Shown: positions 17,501-28,196, counted from the stretch's first letter. The stretch is 64,000 nucleotides of DNA from Haliea salexigens DSM 19537 (GCF_000423125.1 NZ_AUHJ01000003.1:1-64000), one strand, 5' to 3'. Made by a program: numbers and translations. Notes: generated by a model from the sequence alone, not told the origin.

Positions 17501-18125
17501 TGAAATCTACCTTGGGCGCCTGTTCTGCATTCTGGTTCGTAGCCTCATAGGTTTCCCGTAGCGGCATATCACTGTAAAGAATCCAGTGCCAGATCCTGCC
17601 GGGAAAGGTTCTTATCTCCCTGTTGTATTGGTTGACTGCCTGAATAAAATCGCGACGGGCGACGCTGATTCGGTTCTCAGTGCCTTCCAACTGGGATTGC
17701 AACGCCAGAAAATTTTGATTGGCTTTCAAATCGGGATAGCGCTCAACGACGACCATAAGACGCTGTAGCGCACTTCCCAGCTCGCTCTGAGCTGCCTGAA
17801 ACTGCTGTAGCTTCTGTGGATTATCAAGTAGATCTTTGCCCGCCTGAATGGAACCGACTTTGGCGCGGGCCTCAGTCACCGCTATCAGCGTTTCCTGTTC
17901 ATGGGCGGCATAACCTTTGACGGTGGCGACTAGATTGGGAACCAGATCCGCACGCCGCTGGTACTGATTCTCCACCTGGGCCCAGGCAGCTTTCGCCTGC
18001 TCATCGTAGGTGGGGATGTTGTTAACGCCGCAGCCGCTTAACCACGGCAGCGTAAATAACAGAACCAGCAGAGCGCGGGGGAATAATGGTCTGAGTTTCC
18101 ATCGAGCGTTTATCAACGTTGTCAT
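17493..18125 (-). CDS. lemA: LemA family protein
   Basis: A helical, membrane-attached protein of 210 residues. It has a signal sequence ending in the lipobox LSGC. The LemA core is NNIPTYDEQAKAAWAQVENQYQRRADLVPNL in outline, with the conserved NxxVTRSxLVPNL-like region and coiled coils. The ATG at 18125 is preferred over one 12 bases upstream because GGAGAAG precedes it. LemA proteins often sit beside TPM-domain genes, as here; their function is not settled. Confidence 0.88.
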   Translation of the reverse strand: MTTLINARWKLRPLFPRALLVLLFTLPWLSGCGVNNIPTYDEQAKAAWAQVENQYQRRADLVPNLVATVKGYAAHEQETLIAVTEARAKVGSIQAGKDLLDNPQKLQQFQAAQSELGSALQRLMVVVERYPDLKANQNFLALQSQLEGTENRISVARRDFIQAVNQYNREIRTFPGRIWHWILYSDMPLRETYEATNQNAEQAPKVDFND

Positions 18126-18154
18126 AATCTTCTCCATCGTCAGGGTTATAGGGG

Positions 18155-19414
18155 TTACAAGAAACGATCCGCAGCGAGACCCAACGCGATGCCGATCAAC
18201 AAGGTTAAAAAGCCCATGGCCACCGGAAGACGCAACGTCTTAGCCCCCGCCGTCAGGACAATCGCGTACTTAAAAATCAGGTTGGCTACGAAGGCGATAA
18301 CGATGGCGGTTACCGCCACTGGTGAACTGAGTGTCTGGCTCGATACCAATTTAAGATTGGAAATGGTAATGGCATCCAGGTCCGTCAAACCTGAGATAAA
18401 GGCCACGACATAAACACCGGTATCGGCGAAGTTGTCGTTCATCCACGATACCAGTAGCAATACCACAGCGAATGCCGCCGCAAAGCCCAGCGCCGTTTTC
18501 AGCTCCGCCGGATTTCTGACCTCCAGATCCGGGAGGGCTTTTTGTGCACTGACAGCACGACGATAAGCCCAAAGCCCATAAACACCACCCACTAAACCGC
18601 CGCCTAATAACCAAGGCAACATGGGCCGCAACATCGAAGGCTCTACCACTGAAACCAGGATACCAACGCGAATGAACAGGACAATGTGCGAGAGCAGGAT
18701 GATGGTGCTGGCAACGGTGGAAAATCCCCGTAGGCTCTTACTGTGTCGCGCATAGACGAGGGTCGTCGCGGTGGTGGAAACCAGGCCACCAAACAAGCCG
18801 AGAATCAGCAGCCCTGCCTTGCCGTCCAGACAGCGTAGCGCTACGTAACCGGCGAGACTGATACCGCTGATCAACACCACCAGCCAACCGGTTTAATACG
18901 GGTTAAACACCGCATAGGGACCATAGGTGGTATCAGGCAGGATGGGCAACAAAATAAACGCGACCGCCGCAAACTGGAAGAACGACCGGATATCCTTATC
19001 CGTCAACTGCTGCGGCACCTGCCGCAATTGCTCGCGGAAATACAAAATAGCGGTGATAGCGATGGCTAAAGCAGACGGCAACAACGGATGGCCAAGCCAC
19101 AAACTGTAGCCCAGTGCAAAAGCAATCAACCCGGCCATCACCGTGGTCGTATCCGACTCTTCGGATGTGGACTTTGCCTGGGCAACGACCAATGAAAGAC
19201 CGACCAACAGACCAAGCACAATGGCCAGCCCCACATTCTGATCAGGTGTAGCAATATAGCCGGCCAGACTGCCGGAAAGCGCAATCAGGGTAAACGTGCG
19301 CACACCGGCAATGGCGTTATTGTGGCGCTCACGTTCAAGCCCGATCAAAAAGCCGATGCCGATACTTTGCGCAAACAACATCAGATGGGAAAGTTGCGTT
19401 TGGTATTCATTCAT
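18155..19414 (-). pseudogene. MgtC/DUF4010-family membrane protein broken by an in-frame stop
   Basis: Two open frames, 18893-19414 and 18155-18880, lie in the same reading frame. A single TAA (18893-18895) separates them. Joined they give about 419 codons, the family's usual length. The junction reads YAVFNPY-stop-TGWLVVLISGISLAGY, where relatives run straight through NPxxxWLxVVLISGISLAGY. The N half has the MgtC-like IGIGFLIGLERER. The simplest cause is a CAA to TAA change. A GTG near 18880 could restart the second half. Sequencing error is not excluded. Confidence 0.85.
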
Positions 19415-19446
19415 TAATCTGATAATTCATGGTTCACATAAATTTC

Positions 19447-20742
19447 CTAGTGCAGTTTCAACACAGGCCGCAAGCGTCGATTGATGCGCCCAACCAGTAC
19501 CAGTAGCGCTGTCTTAACGTAACCGTGTAAAGCAATTTGGTGCAGGCGATACAGCGATATATAAAGATATTTGGCAATACCTCCCTCCACAAATATGTCG
19601 TTTTTAAATAACCCTGCGAGAACACCAACGGCATTGTAGTCCGCAAAAGAAACTAATGAACCGTGGTCTTGGTAGGCAAACGTAACAAGCGGACGATTTT
19701 TCAGTTGCCTGACTATATTTCGACAAACAGCATTCGCCATTTGGTGAGCGGTCTGGGCACGTGGCGGCACTAAAGCTCCATCGCTTAGCGTGCAGGCAGC
19801 ACAATCACCCAATGCATAGATGGCGCTGTCATCAATTGAGCGTAGATTCTGGTCTACCACTACCTGGTGGAGTTTATTAGTTGTCAGCCCATCGATATTT
19901 TCCAAGACTTTCTGGCATTTCACTCCCGCACACCAGATAACAACATCAGCTGGTATCCGCGTGTCATCGTCGACTAGGATCCCCTCATGATCAACGGCTT
20001 TGACGGTGACACGGGTGAATATCCGTGCACCCAATTTCGACAATACCTTGGTCGCTTTTTGCGAAATATGCTCCGGCAATACACCGAGGAGACGATCCGA
20101 TGCCTCGATGACATTGACCTCCAAAGTGTTCCGGTTTACGGACCTAAATCCGTACACCTTCAATGCATCAGTGGTTTTATACAATTCCGCAGCCAGTTCA
20201 ACGCCGGTGGCACCACCTCCAACAATGGCGACTCGCAATGGCCCCTCAGCACCCGACGCTTTGACTTTCAGAAAGGCATTGAATAAGCGCTGATGGAGGC
20301 GGCTGGCCTGGTCAGTGTCGTCAAGTGTGAAACAATGCTCTCTAACACCGGGCACCGAAAAATCGTTAATGACAGAACCCACTGCCAATACCAGGATGTC
20401 GTAGTTCACGCATCTGGGGGGCACCAGCACTTCGCCCGATTGATCACAGATTGCTTCGAGCGCCACTTCCCTGCTGGGTCTGTCCAACCCTCGCAGTGTC
20501 CCCAACTGAAATTCAAATCCGTTATTGGCTGCATGAGCACGATAGTCCACCCCATCCATATCAACATCGAGAGACCCCGAAGCCACTTCATGAAACAAAG
20601 GCTTCCAGATATGAAACGGATACTTGTCGATCAATAGAATGGATACACCCGGTAGTTTTTGAGCTGCACGCCCAAGGCGCGTCGCCAATTCCAGGCCGCC
20701 TGCGCCTCCACCCACAATCACAATCCGTGAGCTTGTTGTCAT
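19447..20742 (-). CDS. ndh: Type II NADH:quinone oxidoreductase (NDH-2)
   Basis: A peripheral inner-membrane flavoprotein that passes electrons from NADH to quinone without pumping protons; 431 residues. The FAD site IVIVGGGAGGLE lies at residues 7-18. A second nucleotide motif, VAIVGGGATGVELA, follows in the middle. ALGDCAAC and AQTAHQM are typical of the family. The hydrophobic C terminus serves as membrane anchor. The start at 20742 overlaps the stop of a 44-codon gene as ATGA. A longer frame to 20925 adds residues unlike the family. Confidence 0.9.
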   Translation of the reverse strand: MTTSSRIVIVGGGAGGLELATRLGRAAQKLPGVSILLIDKYPFHIWKPLFHEVASGSLDVDMDGVDYRAHAANNGFEFQLGTLRGLDRPSREVALEAICDQSGEVLVPPRCVNYDILVLAVGSVINDFSVPGVREHCFTLDDTDQASRLHQRLFNAFLKVKASGAEGPLRVAIVGGGATGVELAAELYKTTDALKVYGFRSVNRNTLEVNVIEASDRLLGVLPEHISQKATKVLSKLGARIFTRVTVKAVDHEGILVDDDTRIPADVVIWCAGVKCQKVLENIDGLTTNKLHQVVVDQNLRSIDDSAIYALGDCAACTLSDGALVPPRAQTAHQMANAVCRNIVRQLKNRPLVTFAYQDHGSLVSFADYNAVGVLAGLFKNDIFVEGGIAKYLYISLYRLHQIALHGYVKTALLVLVGRINRRLRPVLKLH

Positions 20743-20873
20743 CGGGCCACCACCGGCCGGTACTCGAGCTCCCGGTGGTTCAACCAGCGCTGCCATTGAC
20801 CGCCCAGCCAGAACGCAGCTAATAGGCCAATAAACAGATAAACCAGAACAACCCAACTCACTCTTCTCTGCAT
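20739..20873 (-). CDS. 44-residue single-span membrane peptide
   Basis: A short gene not obvious by length. It runs from ATG at 20873 to TGA at 20739. It starts [20 protein letters not shown], one membrane helix with a positive N terminus, and ends with a charged tail (about 20 residues, NHRELEYR). Its ATG overlaps the ftsH stop (TAATG) and its stop overlaps the ndh start (ATGA), and GGGGAG lies about 9 bases upstream. Coupling on both sides argues for a real gene. No family is recognised. It may partner FtsH or NDH-2. Confidence 0.7.
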   Translation of the reverse strand: MQRRVSWVVLVYLFIGLLAAFWLGGQWQRWLNHRELEYRPVVAR

Positions 20874-22735
20874 TAACGGTGCTCCCCAGAAAGATAACGG
20901 GAAAAAGCCGCCTGTTCGATTGCATCGGATACGCTGATTTTCTGTTTAATGGTCGCTAAGACGTGGTCATCCAGGGTTTCCTCCGCCAGTAACTGCTGAG
21001 CGGTTTCCTCCAATACTGACTGGTTAAGCGACAAGATATCCGTTGCCAATTGGAACGCCTCGTTCAACAGTTGATTGACGGCAGCCGATACCCGTTGTGC
21101 CATGTCAGGGCCGAAGCGCAGACCGGAATCATCGATAGATTGATCAAGAAACTGTGACTTCTGTGATTCGATGGACAACATACCAATCTCGTCCGACATG
21201 CCATACTGGGTCACCATGGCACGGGCAATATCAGTGGCTTTCACCAGATCATCGGCGGCGCCGGTGGTCACTTCGCTAAATATCAATTGTTCTGCTGCCC
21301 TCCCCGCCAACAGCACGGCAATGCGATTCTGCAAATCTTTTTTGCTCATTAAATAGCGATCCTCCGAGGGGCGTTGAATGGTGTAGCCAAGCGCCCCCAC
21401 TCCACGGGGGATGATGGAGACTTTTTGAATCGGTTGCTCCGGGCTGAGCGCCATACCCACTAAGGCATGACCCATTTCGTGGTGCGCGACGATGGCTTTT
21501 TCCTGAGGGTTAATCAGTTTATTTTTCTTTTCCAGACCGGCAATGATGCGCTCAATGGCATTGACAAAATCCTCCATGGAGACACTGTCGGCACCGCGCC
21601 TCGTAGCAAGCAAAGCCGATTCGTTAACCAGGTTCGCCAGATCCGCGCCACTGAATCCAGTGGTTAGCGACGCAACTGCTTCTATGCTGACAGCCTCATC
21701 CGTTTGTATCTTTACCATATGAACGCGAAGTATCTGTTCACGGCCGACTTTATCCGGGCGGTCGACCAATACCTGACGGTCAAAGCGGCCAGCGCGTAGT
21801 AAGGCCGGGTCGAGGATTTCGGGCCGGTTAGTGGCCGCAAGAATGATCACACCTTCAGAGGGATTAAAACCATCCAGTTCGCTGAGTAACTGATTCAGGG
21901 TTTGTTCACGCTCATCGTGGCCCCCGGACATGGGGCCTACACCGCGCACACGACCCAAGGCATCCAGTTCGTCGATAAAAATAATGGCGGGGGCATGTTG
22001 CTTGGCCTGTTCAAACAGATCCCGCACTCTGGCGGCACCAACACCGACAAACATTTCGATAAATTCCGAGCCGCTAATGGAAAAGAACGCCACTCCGGCC
22101 TCCCCCGCCACGGCGCGGGCGATCAGTGTTTTACCGGTACCCGGCGGGCCAACCAGTAATACCCCCTTGGGAATATGGGCACCCAATCGGCTATATCTCC
22201 CCGGTTCTTTTAAGAACTGCACCACTTCCACCAATTCTTCCTTGGCCTCATCCACCCCAGCCACGTCATCAAACGTGACGCCCGTATCTTTCTCAACCAA
22301 CACCTTGGCTTTGCTCTTACCGATATTCATCATGCCGCCCATGCCCTGCTTGTCGGCAAATTTACGGAACATCAAAAACCACACCAGGAAAAACACCAGT
22401 GCCGGAGCGATCCAGCCGATTAATGTGGCAAGCGGCCCACCGGAGACAACACCCTTGTAGTCCACGTTATAGGGGGCGAGTTTTTCCGCCAGGTCGATAT
22501 CGACCCGGGGTGTAACGAAGTGGTCTTTGCCCTCAATCGGCTCCTTGAAGCTGCCGCGAATGGTTTGCTGATCAACCACCAGGTCTTTTAACCAGCCCTG
22601 TTGCAGGTAGCGCTCAAACTCGCTGTAACTCAGTTGAGCCTGACTAGCTGTGTGTCCCCAGAAGCTCTGAAACAGCACAACCCCCCACAGCGCCACAAAC
22701 AGGTAGACCAGATTCAATTGCTGCTTTTTATTCAT
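20873..22735 (-). CDS. ftsH: ATP-dependent zinc metalloprotease FtsH
   Basis: A membrane AAA+ protease that extracts and degrades damaged membrane proteins; 620 residues. Two N-terminal helices flank a periplasmic domain. Walker A GPPGTGKT is at 196-203, with [12 protein letters not shown] as Walker B and the second region of homology at [17 protein letters not shown]. The zinc site is HEMGH (H419, E420, H423) with M replacing the usual A. The start at 22735 follows GAGGA. It lies directly with hflC and hflK, whose products form its regulatory complex. This is likely an extra copy beside the chromosomal gene. Confidence 0.94.
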   Translation of the reverse strand: MNKKQQLNLVYLFVALWGVVLFQSFWGHTASQAQLSYSEFERYLQQGWLKDLVVDQQTIRGSFKEPIEGKDHFVTPRVDIDLAEKLAPYNVDYKGVVSGGPLATLIGWIAPALVFFLVWFLMFRKFADKQGMGGMMNIGKSKAKVLVEKDTGVTFDDVAGVDEAKEELVEVVQFLKEPGRYSRLGAHIPKGVLLVGPPGTGKTLIARAVAGEAGVAFFSISGSEFIEMFVGVGAARVRDLFEQAKQHAPAIIFIDELDALGRVRGVGPMSGGHDEREQTLNQLLSELDGFNPSEGVIILAATNRPEILDPALLRAGRFDRQVLVDRPDKVGREQILRVHMVKIQTDEAVSIEAVASLTTGFSGADLANLVNESALLATRRGADSVSMEDFVNAIERIIAGLEKKNKLINPQEKAIVAHHEMGHALVGMALSPEQPIQKVSIIPRGVGALGYTIQRPSEDRYLMSKKDLQNRIAVLLAGRAAEQLIFSEVTTGAADDLVKATDIARAMVTQYGMSDEIGMLSIESQKSQFLDQSIDDSGLRFGPDMAQRVSAAVNQLLNEAFQLATDILSLNQSVLEETAQQLLAEETLDDHVLATIKQKISVSDAIEQAAFSRYLSGEHR

Positions 22736-22745
22736 TGCATTTTCC

Positions 22746-23243
22746 TCAGTGACAACCACCGTCCTTGGTCAGGTGTGCAAGGTTGTCGAGTTCACACTCC
22801 TCGCTGTAATGAATCAGTCCCCGTTTAACCTGATCCAACACACCTTTGCGAAACCCAACTGCCGCTTTCTCGATGGCTTTTTCAATATCCTCCAGAGAGA
22901 CTTGAATGAGGTCGTAAGTCACGTACAAGTCTTCACCTTCAAACACAATTGCTTCAACACCCATCAGCATCTGCAGTGAGGCTTCCAGTTCTGCTTTAAG
23001 GGGATCGCTGATGGCTTCGCAAAATCGAATGCGACGCTTCTTTAACACCACCTGGTCTTTCTGCTTGGGTGACTTGCCATGTTGGGGGTCACCCACAAAC
23101 AGATGTGGATGGGACTTAAATCGCTCCAGACACTGGGTCGAACAAAAATAGTGATCAACGCCCTGATAGTTCACCAACAGTGATCGGTTGATTTTTGTCA
23201 TATAACAAACAGGGCAGTGAATCGTGAATTCCAGTTTGTTCAT
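22746..23243 (-). CDS. YHS/TRASH-type cysteine-motif protein
   Basis: A 165-residue soluble protein between hflC and ftsH. The N-terminal part carries four cysteines in a YHS/TRASH-like metal-binding pattern (C10, C13, C34, C38: CPVC and FCSTQC). The C-terminal half (about 85-150) has an HMA-like alternation (GVEAIVFEGEDLYVTYDLIQVSLED). The start at 23243 follows GAGGAGG. The frame could extend 11 codons upstream without support. It may bind metal and modulate the FtsH-HflKC complex, an inference from position only. Confidence 0.75.
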   Translation of the reverse strand: MNKLEFTIHCPVCYMTKINRSLLVNYQGVDHYFCSTQCLERFKSHPHLFVGDPQHGKSPKQKDQVVLKKRRIRFCEAISDPLKAELEASLQMLMGVEAIVFEGEDLYVTYDLIQVSLEDIEKAIEKAAVGFRKGVLDQVKRGLIHYSEECELDNLAHLTKDGGCH

Positions 23244-23253
23244 CAAAACCTCC

Positions 23254-24207
23254 TCAGGGTTGCTGGCCCACGCCATTCAACAACTGGTACAACTCGCTTT
23301 CGGTGGTTAATACCAGCGTGGTGGAAGGATCAATCACCTGCTTGTAGGTTTCCAATGTCTTCACAAGGTCATACAGTTCACGTGACGACTTGGTTTGGTT
23401 GTAGGCCGCCGCATAGATTTCTGTGGCTTTGGCATCGGCCACACCTTGAATAGATTGAATTTTTCGGTACGCTTCGGACTCAATACGCTGCAGGTCTTTT
23501 TCCTTGTTGCCGATAATTTTGGCGGCCTCACCGGCACCTTCGGAACGAAACCGCTCAGCAATCTGCTGGCGTTCACTGATCATTCTGGCGTAGATTTTCT
23601 GCCGGACGCTTTCGTTATAGTTAATCCGCTTAAACCGGATATCGAGCAACTCAATACCGAATTCCGCCAGTTTTACGGACGCGGCGGAAAAAATATCCTC
23701 TTCAATTTGCCGCCTGCCGCGCTTAATCGGTAGCAATTTTCCAACGTCCGCTTCTGCCAGCAGGGGATCAACAGCAGGCGTTCTGTCTTTGGTGGTTCGG
23801 ACAATTTCAATCAATTCGTGTTTGGCGACGGCATTGCGGGTTTCACTGCCGAGAATATCCTCCAGCCGGGACTGGGCACTGCGCTCGTCCCGTAACCGCA
23901 GGAAGTACTGCAGCGGATCTTTGATTCGCCAGCGGCCGAAGGTATCAACCGTGATATAAAGCTTGTCCTTGGTCGGCATATCGTTGGCGGAACCATCCCA
24001 AAGCAATATCCGTTTTTCGATACGATTGACTTTCTGGATAAAGGGAATCTTTAATTTCAGGCCGGCTTCATTAACAATTCCGCCCACGGGTTTACCGAAC
24101 TGCGTCATGATCACCTGCTCGGTTTCGTTCACGGTATAGAACGCTTCATAGGCAACGATCAGTAGCGGAAATAATACCGCCAGCGCGATGTAGATGAATC
24201 TGTTCAT
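23254..24207 (-). CDS. hflC: HflC, FtsH-regulating SPFH protein
   Basis: An inner-membrane protein with one N-terminal helix and a periplasmic SPFH (band 7) domain; 317 residues. NETEQVIMTQFGKPVG and the late ERFRSEGAGEAAKIIGNKEKDLQ coiled-coil region are typical of HflC. With HflK it forms a ring or cage around FtsH. It overlaps hflK by 4 bases, and a TGA is followed after 10 bases by the YHS gene. Confidence 0.93.
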   Translation of the reverse strand: MNRFIYIALAVLFPLLIVAYEAFYTVNETEQVIMTQFGKPVGGIVNEAGLKLKIPFIQKVNRIEKRILLWDGSANDMPTKDKLYITVDTFGRWRIKDPLQYFLRLRDERSAQSRLEDILGSETRNAVAKHELIEIVRTTKDRTPAVDPLLAEADVGKLLPIKRGRRQIEEDIFSAASVKLAEFGIELLDIRFKRINYNESVRQKIYARMISERQQIAERFRSEGAGEAAKIIGNKEKDLQRIESEAYRKIQSIQGVADAKATEIYAAAYNQTKSSRELYDLVKTLETYKQVIDPSTTLVLTTESELYQLLNGVGQQP

Positions 24208-25184
24208 CGGGGTTCTCCTTGCATGGCGTTGAGTTGCAGCAACGGCAAAACGGACGCTGCTTTATCGTCGAGCACAATTTTGTTTTTCACGACTGGCAAT
24301 ACCTCCTGCAGGGTTTCCAGGTAGAGTCGCCGCTTGGTAACCCCCGGTGCCTTGATATATTCAGCCAGCAGCGCGTTAAATTTGGCCGCGTCCCCTTCCG
24401 CCTGATTGACACGCTGGATCGCATACCCTTCCCCTGCCTGGATGGAGCGTTCCGCCGTACCCCTGGCTTGGGGTACGGCCTTGTTGTACTCGCCGCGGGC
24501 TACATTAATCATGCGCTCACGTTCCTGCTGCGCTTCGTTGACTTCATCAAAGGAAGCCTTTACCGGTTTCGGCGGATTGACGTTCTTGAGCTGCACCTGA
24601 TCTATGCGCAAGCCCATTTCATAGAGGTTAACCACCTCCTGCATCTTGGTCTGGGCATTGGCCTCAATGTCCTGACGACCGATGGTCAACACTTCATCTA
24701 CCGTACGATCACCGACAACTTCGCGCATCACCGATTCGGAAATGTCCCGCAGGGCATCCCCCGGATCGCGCACTTTGAATAGGAAGTCGAAGGCGTTCTC
24801 AATGCGAAACTGAATCACCCACTCCACCAGCGCCGCATTCAAGTCTCCGGTAACGATGGTGGTTTCCAGCTCCCATTCCCTGGGATCGGACATCTGTGGC
24901 GTAAACGTCGCGCCGGGTGTACCGAAGCCAAATTCTTCTTTGAGCTGACGTTTCACTGGGACCTGAACCACCTGATCAACACCGAAGGGAATTTTGAAAT
25001 GCAGGCCAGGATCGACGACATAGTGGTAGTGACCAAAGCGCTGTACGACGCCGACGGATTCCGCCGAGACTGTGTAAAAACTGCTGTAGCCCAGATACAC
25101 CGCGAGCGCGATGACAATACCCAAAGCAATCTGACGCGGTGAAATGGGTATGTCCGGCAATGATTGTTCAAACTTATCGTTCAT
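24204..25184 (-). CDS. hflK: HflK, FtsH-regulating SPFH protein
   Basis: The partner of HflC; 326 residues. It has one membrane helix (QIALGIVIALAVYLGYSSFYTV) and an SPFH domain (VGVVQRFGHYHYVVDPGLHFKIPFG). A coiled-coil tail includes EYNKAVPQARGTAERSIQAGEGYA. It lacks the long glycine-rich N-terminal extension of E. coli HflK. AAGGAAA precedes the ATG. It follows the Rieske gene by 53 bases. Confidence 0.92.
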   Translation of the reverse strand: MNDKFEQSLPDIPISPRQIALGIVIALAVYLGYSSFYTVSAESVGVVQRFGHYHYVVDPGLHFKIPFGVDQVVQVPVKRQLKEEFGFGTPGATFTPQMSDPREWELETTIVTGDLNAALVEWVIQFRIENAFDFLFKVRDPGDALRDISESVMREVVGDRTVDEVLTIGRQDIEANAQTKMQEVVNLYEMGLRIDQVQLKNVNPPKPVKASFDEVNEAQQERERMINVARGEYNKAVPQARGTAERSIQAGEGYAIQRVNQAEGDAAKFNALLAEYIKAPGVTKRRLYLETLQEVLPVVKNKIVLDDKAASVLPLLQLNAMQGEPR

Positions 25185-25237
25185 GGCTGTTTCCTTTTCT
25201 TTGATTGCTTAGGTGGCGCGGTTTTGGCTGAATGGCG

Positions 25238-25819
25238 CTAGCTGGTGGTGGCATCGGAACCGATCTCCAATACGTTGTTTCCCAAGTACTGATGCGGAGG
25301 AATAATCAGGTTGGTAGGGGCCGGCACCCCTTTAAATACCCGCCCGGCCAGATCGAACTTGGAGCCGTGACAGGGGCAGAAGAAAAGTGCGTGCTTCACC
25401 TCTGCTCTGCCATCCGGCTCATAGTTGGGTACACACCCCAAATGGGTACAAATACCCACCGCCACAAAGATATCGTCCCGGATACTGCGAACGGCATTCC
25501 TGGCGTAATCCGGTTGTTGATTAACGTCGGAATCGGGATCTCTTAATTCGCCGCTATGCTCTTCCAGAGCCAGGTTTTTTAAATTTTCGGCAGTGCGCCG
25601 AACGACCCACACAGGTTTTCCCTGCCACGCCACGGTAATCATGGCACCTGGGTCAATTTTGCTGATATCCACCTGTACCGGAGCTCCGACAGATTTGGCC
25701 TTGGCACTGGGATTCCAGGATTGAACAAAGGGCGTGGCGACTCCGACCACACCCGCACCTGCAACAAAGGAGGTGGCTCCTATCAGAAACCGGCGCCGAG
25801 GTTCATTCACTTCAGTCAT
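25238..25819 (-). CDS. Orphan Rieske iron-sulfur protein (bc1 type)
   Basis: A 193-residue protein with a twin-arginine-like N-terminal anchor ([16 protein letters not shown]). The [2Fe-2S] ligands are at CTHLGC (C124, H126, with the disulfide C129) and CPCHGSKFD (C148, C150, H151). GVPAPTNL closes the cluster fold as in ubiquinol:cytochrome c reductase. No cytochrome b or c1 gene is present, so it could replace or supplement the host subunit or act elsewhere. It starts 1 base after the phosphoketolase stop. Confidence 0.9.
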   Translation of the reverse strand: MTEVNEPRRRFLIGATSFVAGAGVVGVATPFVQSWNPSAKAKSVGAPVQVDISKIDPGAMITVAWQGKPVWVVRRTAENLKNLALEEHSGELRDPDSDVNQQPDYARNAVRSIRDDIFVAVGICTHLGCVPNYEPDGRAEVKHALFFCPCHGSKFDLAGRVFKGVPAPTNLIIPPHQYLGNNVLEIGSDATTS

Positions 25820-25820
25820 T

Positions 25821-28187
25821 TCATGCCTCTCCTCTGCCTATTTTCTGCATAACCACTGTGGCAATGGACTGCGCATCAGACTGATTCGCCCGTAATAAAC
25901 CTGGCGTATCCAAGGTACCGCCTTGATTGCGGTAACCAAAAGCGATACATCGATCAACGCCAAGATCCAAAGGGCGGCAGACACCGAGCAATATTTCCGG
26001 TCGCAGGTGCGATACAAAAATGCGCAAACGAATGTCATCGGGAAACAGGTTTATGCGGGTAGCCACATCGCAGACATAAGTCTTCTCATAGGGATCTCGC
26101 GGCTGCCGGAAGCGACCCGGTTCTAACAGGTACGTTATGTGGCATTGAATACCTTGTTTAGATAAAGTGCGTTTTACTTCCTGACAAACGCCTAATTGAT
26201 AGGCACCTACCGCGACAAGTTGTACCGGTGCACCGTCAGTCTTATCCAACGTCAATGCGCCCTGCTCTGCCAACTGGGCTGCCTGCTTGGGTGTGAATGC
26301 TGTAACAACCTCATTTTTGGGAATCGTCATCCCCCAGATTTGACCCTGGGTCTGGTAACAGGCATCGAGGCAGGCTACAGCACTATTGGCATCGGCGGGA
26401 TACACAACTCTCGTCATATCGCTCATTTCCCCCAGCAACACCTCGCCAAAGGCGGAATCCTGATGGGATTGCTCATTCTTGCCGTTCTCCCATAAGTGCG
26501 AGGTGGCAATCACCGGCACCGACAGCCAGCCCGGCGGGCGCCCCAGCGCTTTTTGATGGCGCGCAAAAATGATTTCCTGGCGCAGCGCACCGATCATTTT
26601 CATGGCGAAGGCTTCATAGCTCACCACCAGGTTCAGACCGCCTTTGTTTCCCAGCGCCGCATTTACGACCGCCTCTTCATTGAGTGCGGTAATCACCGAG
26701 CCGTGAATGGATTCGGCCACACCCTGTTCCGGCTTCAGCACCCGGTGCTTAAGCAGATCAAGCGTCTTGCCCATGCGATTACTGCGCAGCTCATCCGGGT
26801 TGCCGATCCGCACCCGCCTATCGGGATTAGCGAGGTGCCATTCACAAAAGCGTGTGTCCACCGCTGCCATCGGGGATGTCGGGTCACCCTCGGTATGCCA
26901 TTGTGGCTCTGTGGGAGATTGAAGCCTGACGTTGCGCATACACAGGGCATGGTGTTTTTCCGGCACTCGATTATCCGCCTCATGCTGCGCAATTTGTGAG
27001 ATAGCCAGTTCCAACTCACTTCGTGGAAGAAATAATTTGGCCGCGTGTTCGTTAAATAGGTTGCGGGAGCGTTCATCGCTACCGGGGTTACCCGGTAGCG
27101 GTGTGCCATGAGCAGCATTGGTACCGGCGCCGTAGAATCCGTAGCCTTTTTCCGTTTCAGCAATCAGATATGGCAGTTTCACCGGATAGTGCATATGGCC
27201 TTCACGGATGTGCGCACTGCAGGCTTCGAGCCGCGCTTCGGATTCAAAAATTCCCCAGATAAACGCCGCCGGATCACGCCCGTCGATGGCGATGGGGTGA
27301 AAATCATTCTGTTCCAGGTGCTCGTAGAACCAGGACAAACCGCCTTGCTGGTACATGGTGGAGCGCTGGTCAATTCGCCTGCCATTGGCAATCATCACCG
27401 GTGTCACCAGCCCGCAATCCTCGGCGCGCCACCAGCGACTGGCCCAGTCGCTACCGCGCTGTTCTTCAAAAGCACCGTCACTTAAAAACGCCACTAGCCG
27501 TTCCCCGGGCAGCGGCATATGCACATATTGCAGTTCGGCAAAACCCAGATAGCCGCCTTCAATCAATCCGCCAGCGGTCTGCGGGTTTACGTGACTACCC
27601 AATGGAACACCAGGACGACCATCATCCGCCATGGCATAGCTGTAAAAATCCCGCGCCAACTGCGTCAAACCCTGCTCACTCAACGGATAGCGTTCGGCCT
27701 GTTCCGGATAAAGATTTTGCAACAGCACATTGACCGCATCGATGGCGGCCACACAGTGCCCCTGTCCCATCAACCAGCTGCGGGTGATACCGGCCAGGCG
27801 ATTGGCAACCATATAGCCCGCATAGGCAGGCACCATATTCAGGGAACCGCCGGTATGCCCCTGTGGGTTGGATTTAAAGTCGTCTGCATCGAGTGCGCTG
27901 CCGTTGAAATTCACTTTGTTGGTGTAGGTCATATGCACCACCAACCACATGGCCGCAGTCGCCAGGCGGTCAGCGGCAGATAGTATCTCCAACACTTCAT
28001 CGATCTGTCTAAACCGTCCTGTACACAGCAGTTGCTGGCAAAGATCGAACACTCTCACCTGCGTTTCATCCCGGTGTTGGATCACGCCATAACCTTCCGA
28101 CCAGCGCGCAAAGGCAGGATATGTATCGCGATATAACTTTGCCCGCTGTTGTGTCCGATGATCGTTTTGTTGATCTATGGCATACAT
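25821..28187 (-). CDS. xfp: Xylulose-5-phosphate/fructose-6-phosphate phosphoketolase
   Basis: A ThDP enzyme of 788 residues, the family's full length. It splits xylulose 5-phosphate (or fructose 6-phosphate) with phosphate into acetyl phosphate and glyceraldehyde 3-phosphate (or erythrose 4-phosphate). Visible family segments are [48 protein letters not shown] and [10 protein letters not shown], with a C-terminal [13 protein letters not shown]. Acetate kinase lies directly upstream in the operon, so acetyl phosphate can yield ATP. GAGGAA precedes the ATG. Confidence 0.95.
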   Translation of the reverse strand: MYAIDQQNDHRTQQRAKLYRDTYPAFARWSEGYGVIQHRDETQVRVFDLCQQLLCTGRFRQIDEVLEILSAADRLATAAMWLVVHMTYTNKVNFNGSALDADDFKSNPQGHTGGSLNMVPAYAGYMVANRLAGITRSWLMGQGHCVAAIDAVNVLLQNLYPEQAERYPLSEQGLTQLARDFYSYAMADDGRPGVPLGSHVNPQTAGGLIEGGYLGFAELQYVHMPLPGERLVAFLSDGAFEEQRGSDWASRWWRAEDCGLVTPVMIANGRRIDQRSTMYQQGGLSWFYEHLEQNDFHPIAIDGRDPAAFIWGIFESEARLEACSAHIREGHMHYPVKLPYLIAETEKGYGFYGAGTNAAHGTPLPGNPGSDERSRNLFNEHAAKLFLPRSELELAISQIAQHEADNRVPEKHHALCMRNVRLQSPTEPQWHTEGDPTSPMAAVDTRFCEWHLANPDRRVRIGNPDELRSNRMGKTLDLLKHRVLKPEQGVAESIHGSVITALNEEAVVNAALGNKGGLNLVVSYEAFAMKMIGALRQEIIFARHQKALGRPPGWLSVPVIATSHLWENGKNEQSHQDSAFGEVLLGEMSDMTRVVYPADANSAVACLDACYQTQGQIWGMTIPKNEVVTAFTPKQAAQLAEQGALTLDKTDGAPVQLVAVGAYQLGVCQEVKRTLSKQGIQCHITYLLEPGRFRQPRDPYEKTYVCDVATRINLFPDDIRLRIFVSHLRPEILLGVCRPLDLGVDRCIAFGYRNQGGTLDTPGLLRANQSDAQSIATVVMQKIGRGEA

Positions 28188-28196
28188 GGAATTTCC

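Noticed and set aside
19447-25184. Whole region as the known transmissible locus of heat resistance
   Set aside because: FtsH and stress genes are shared in kind, but no ClpK, small heat-shock protein, DegP or thioredoxin of that locus is present.
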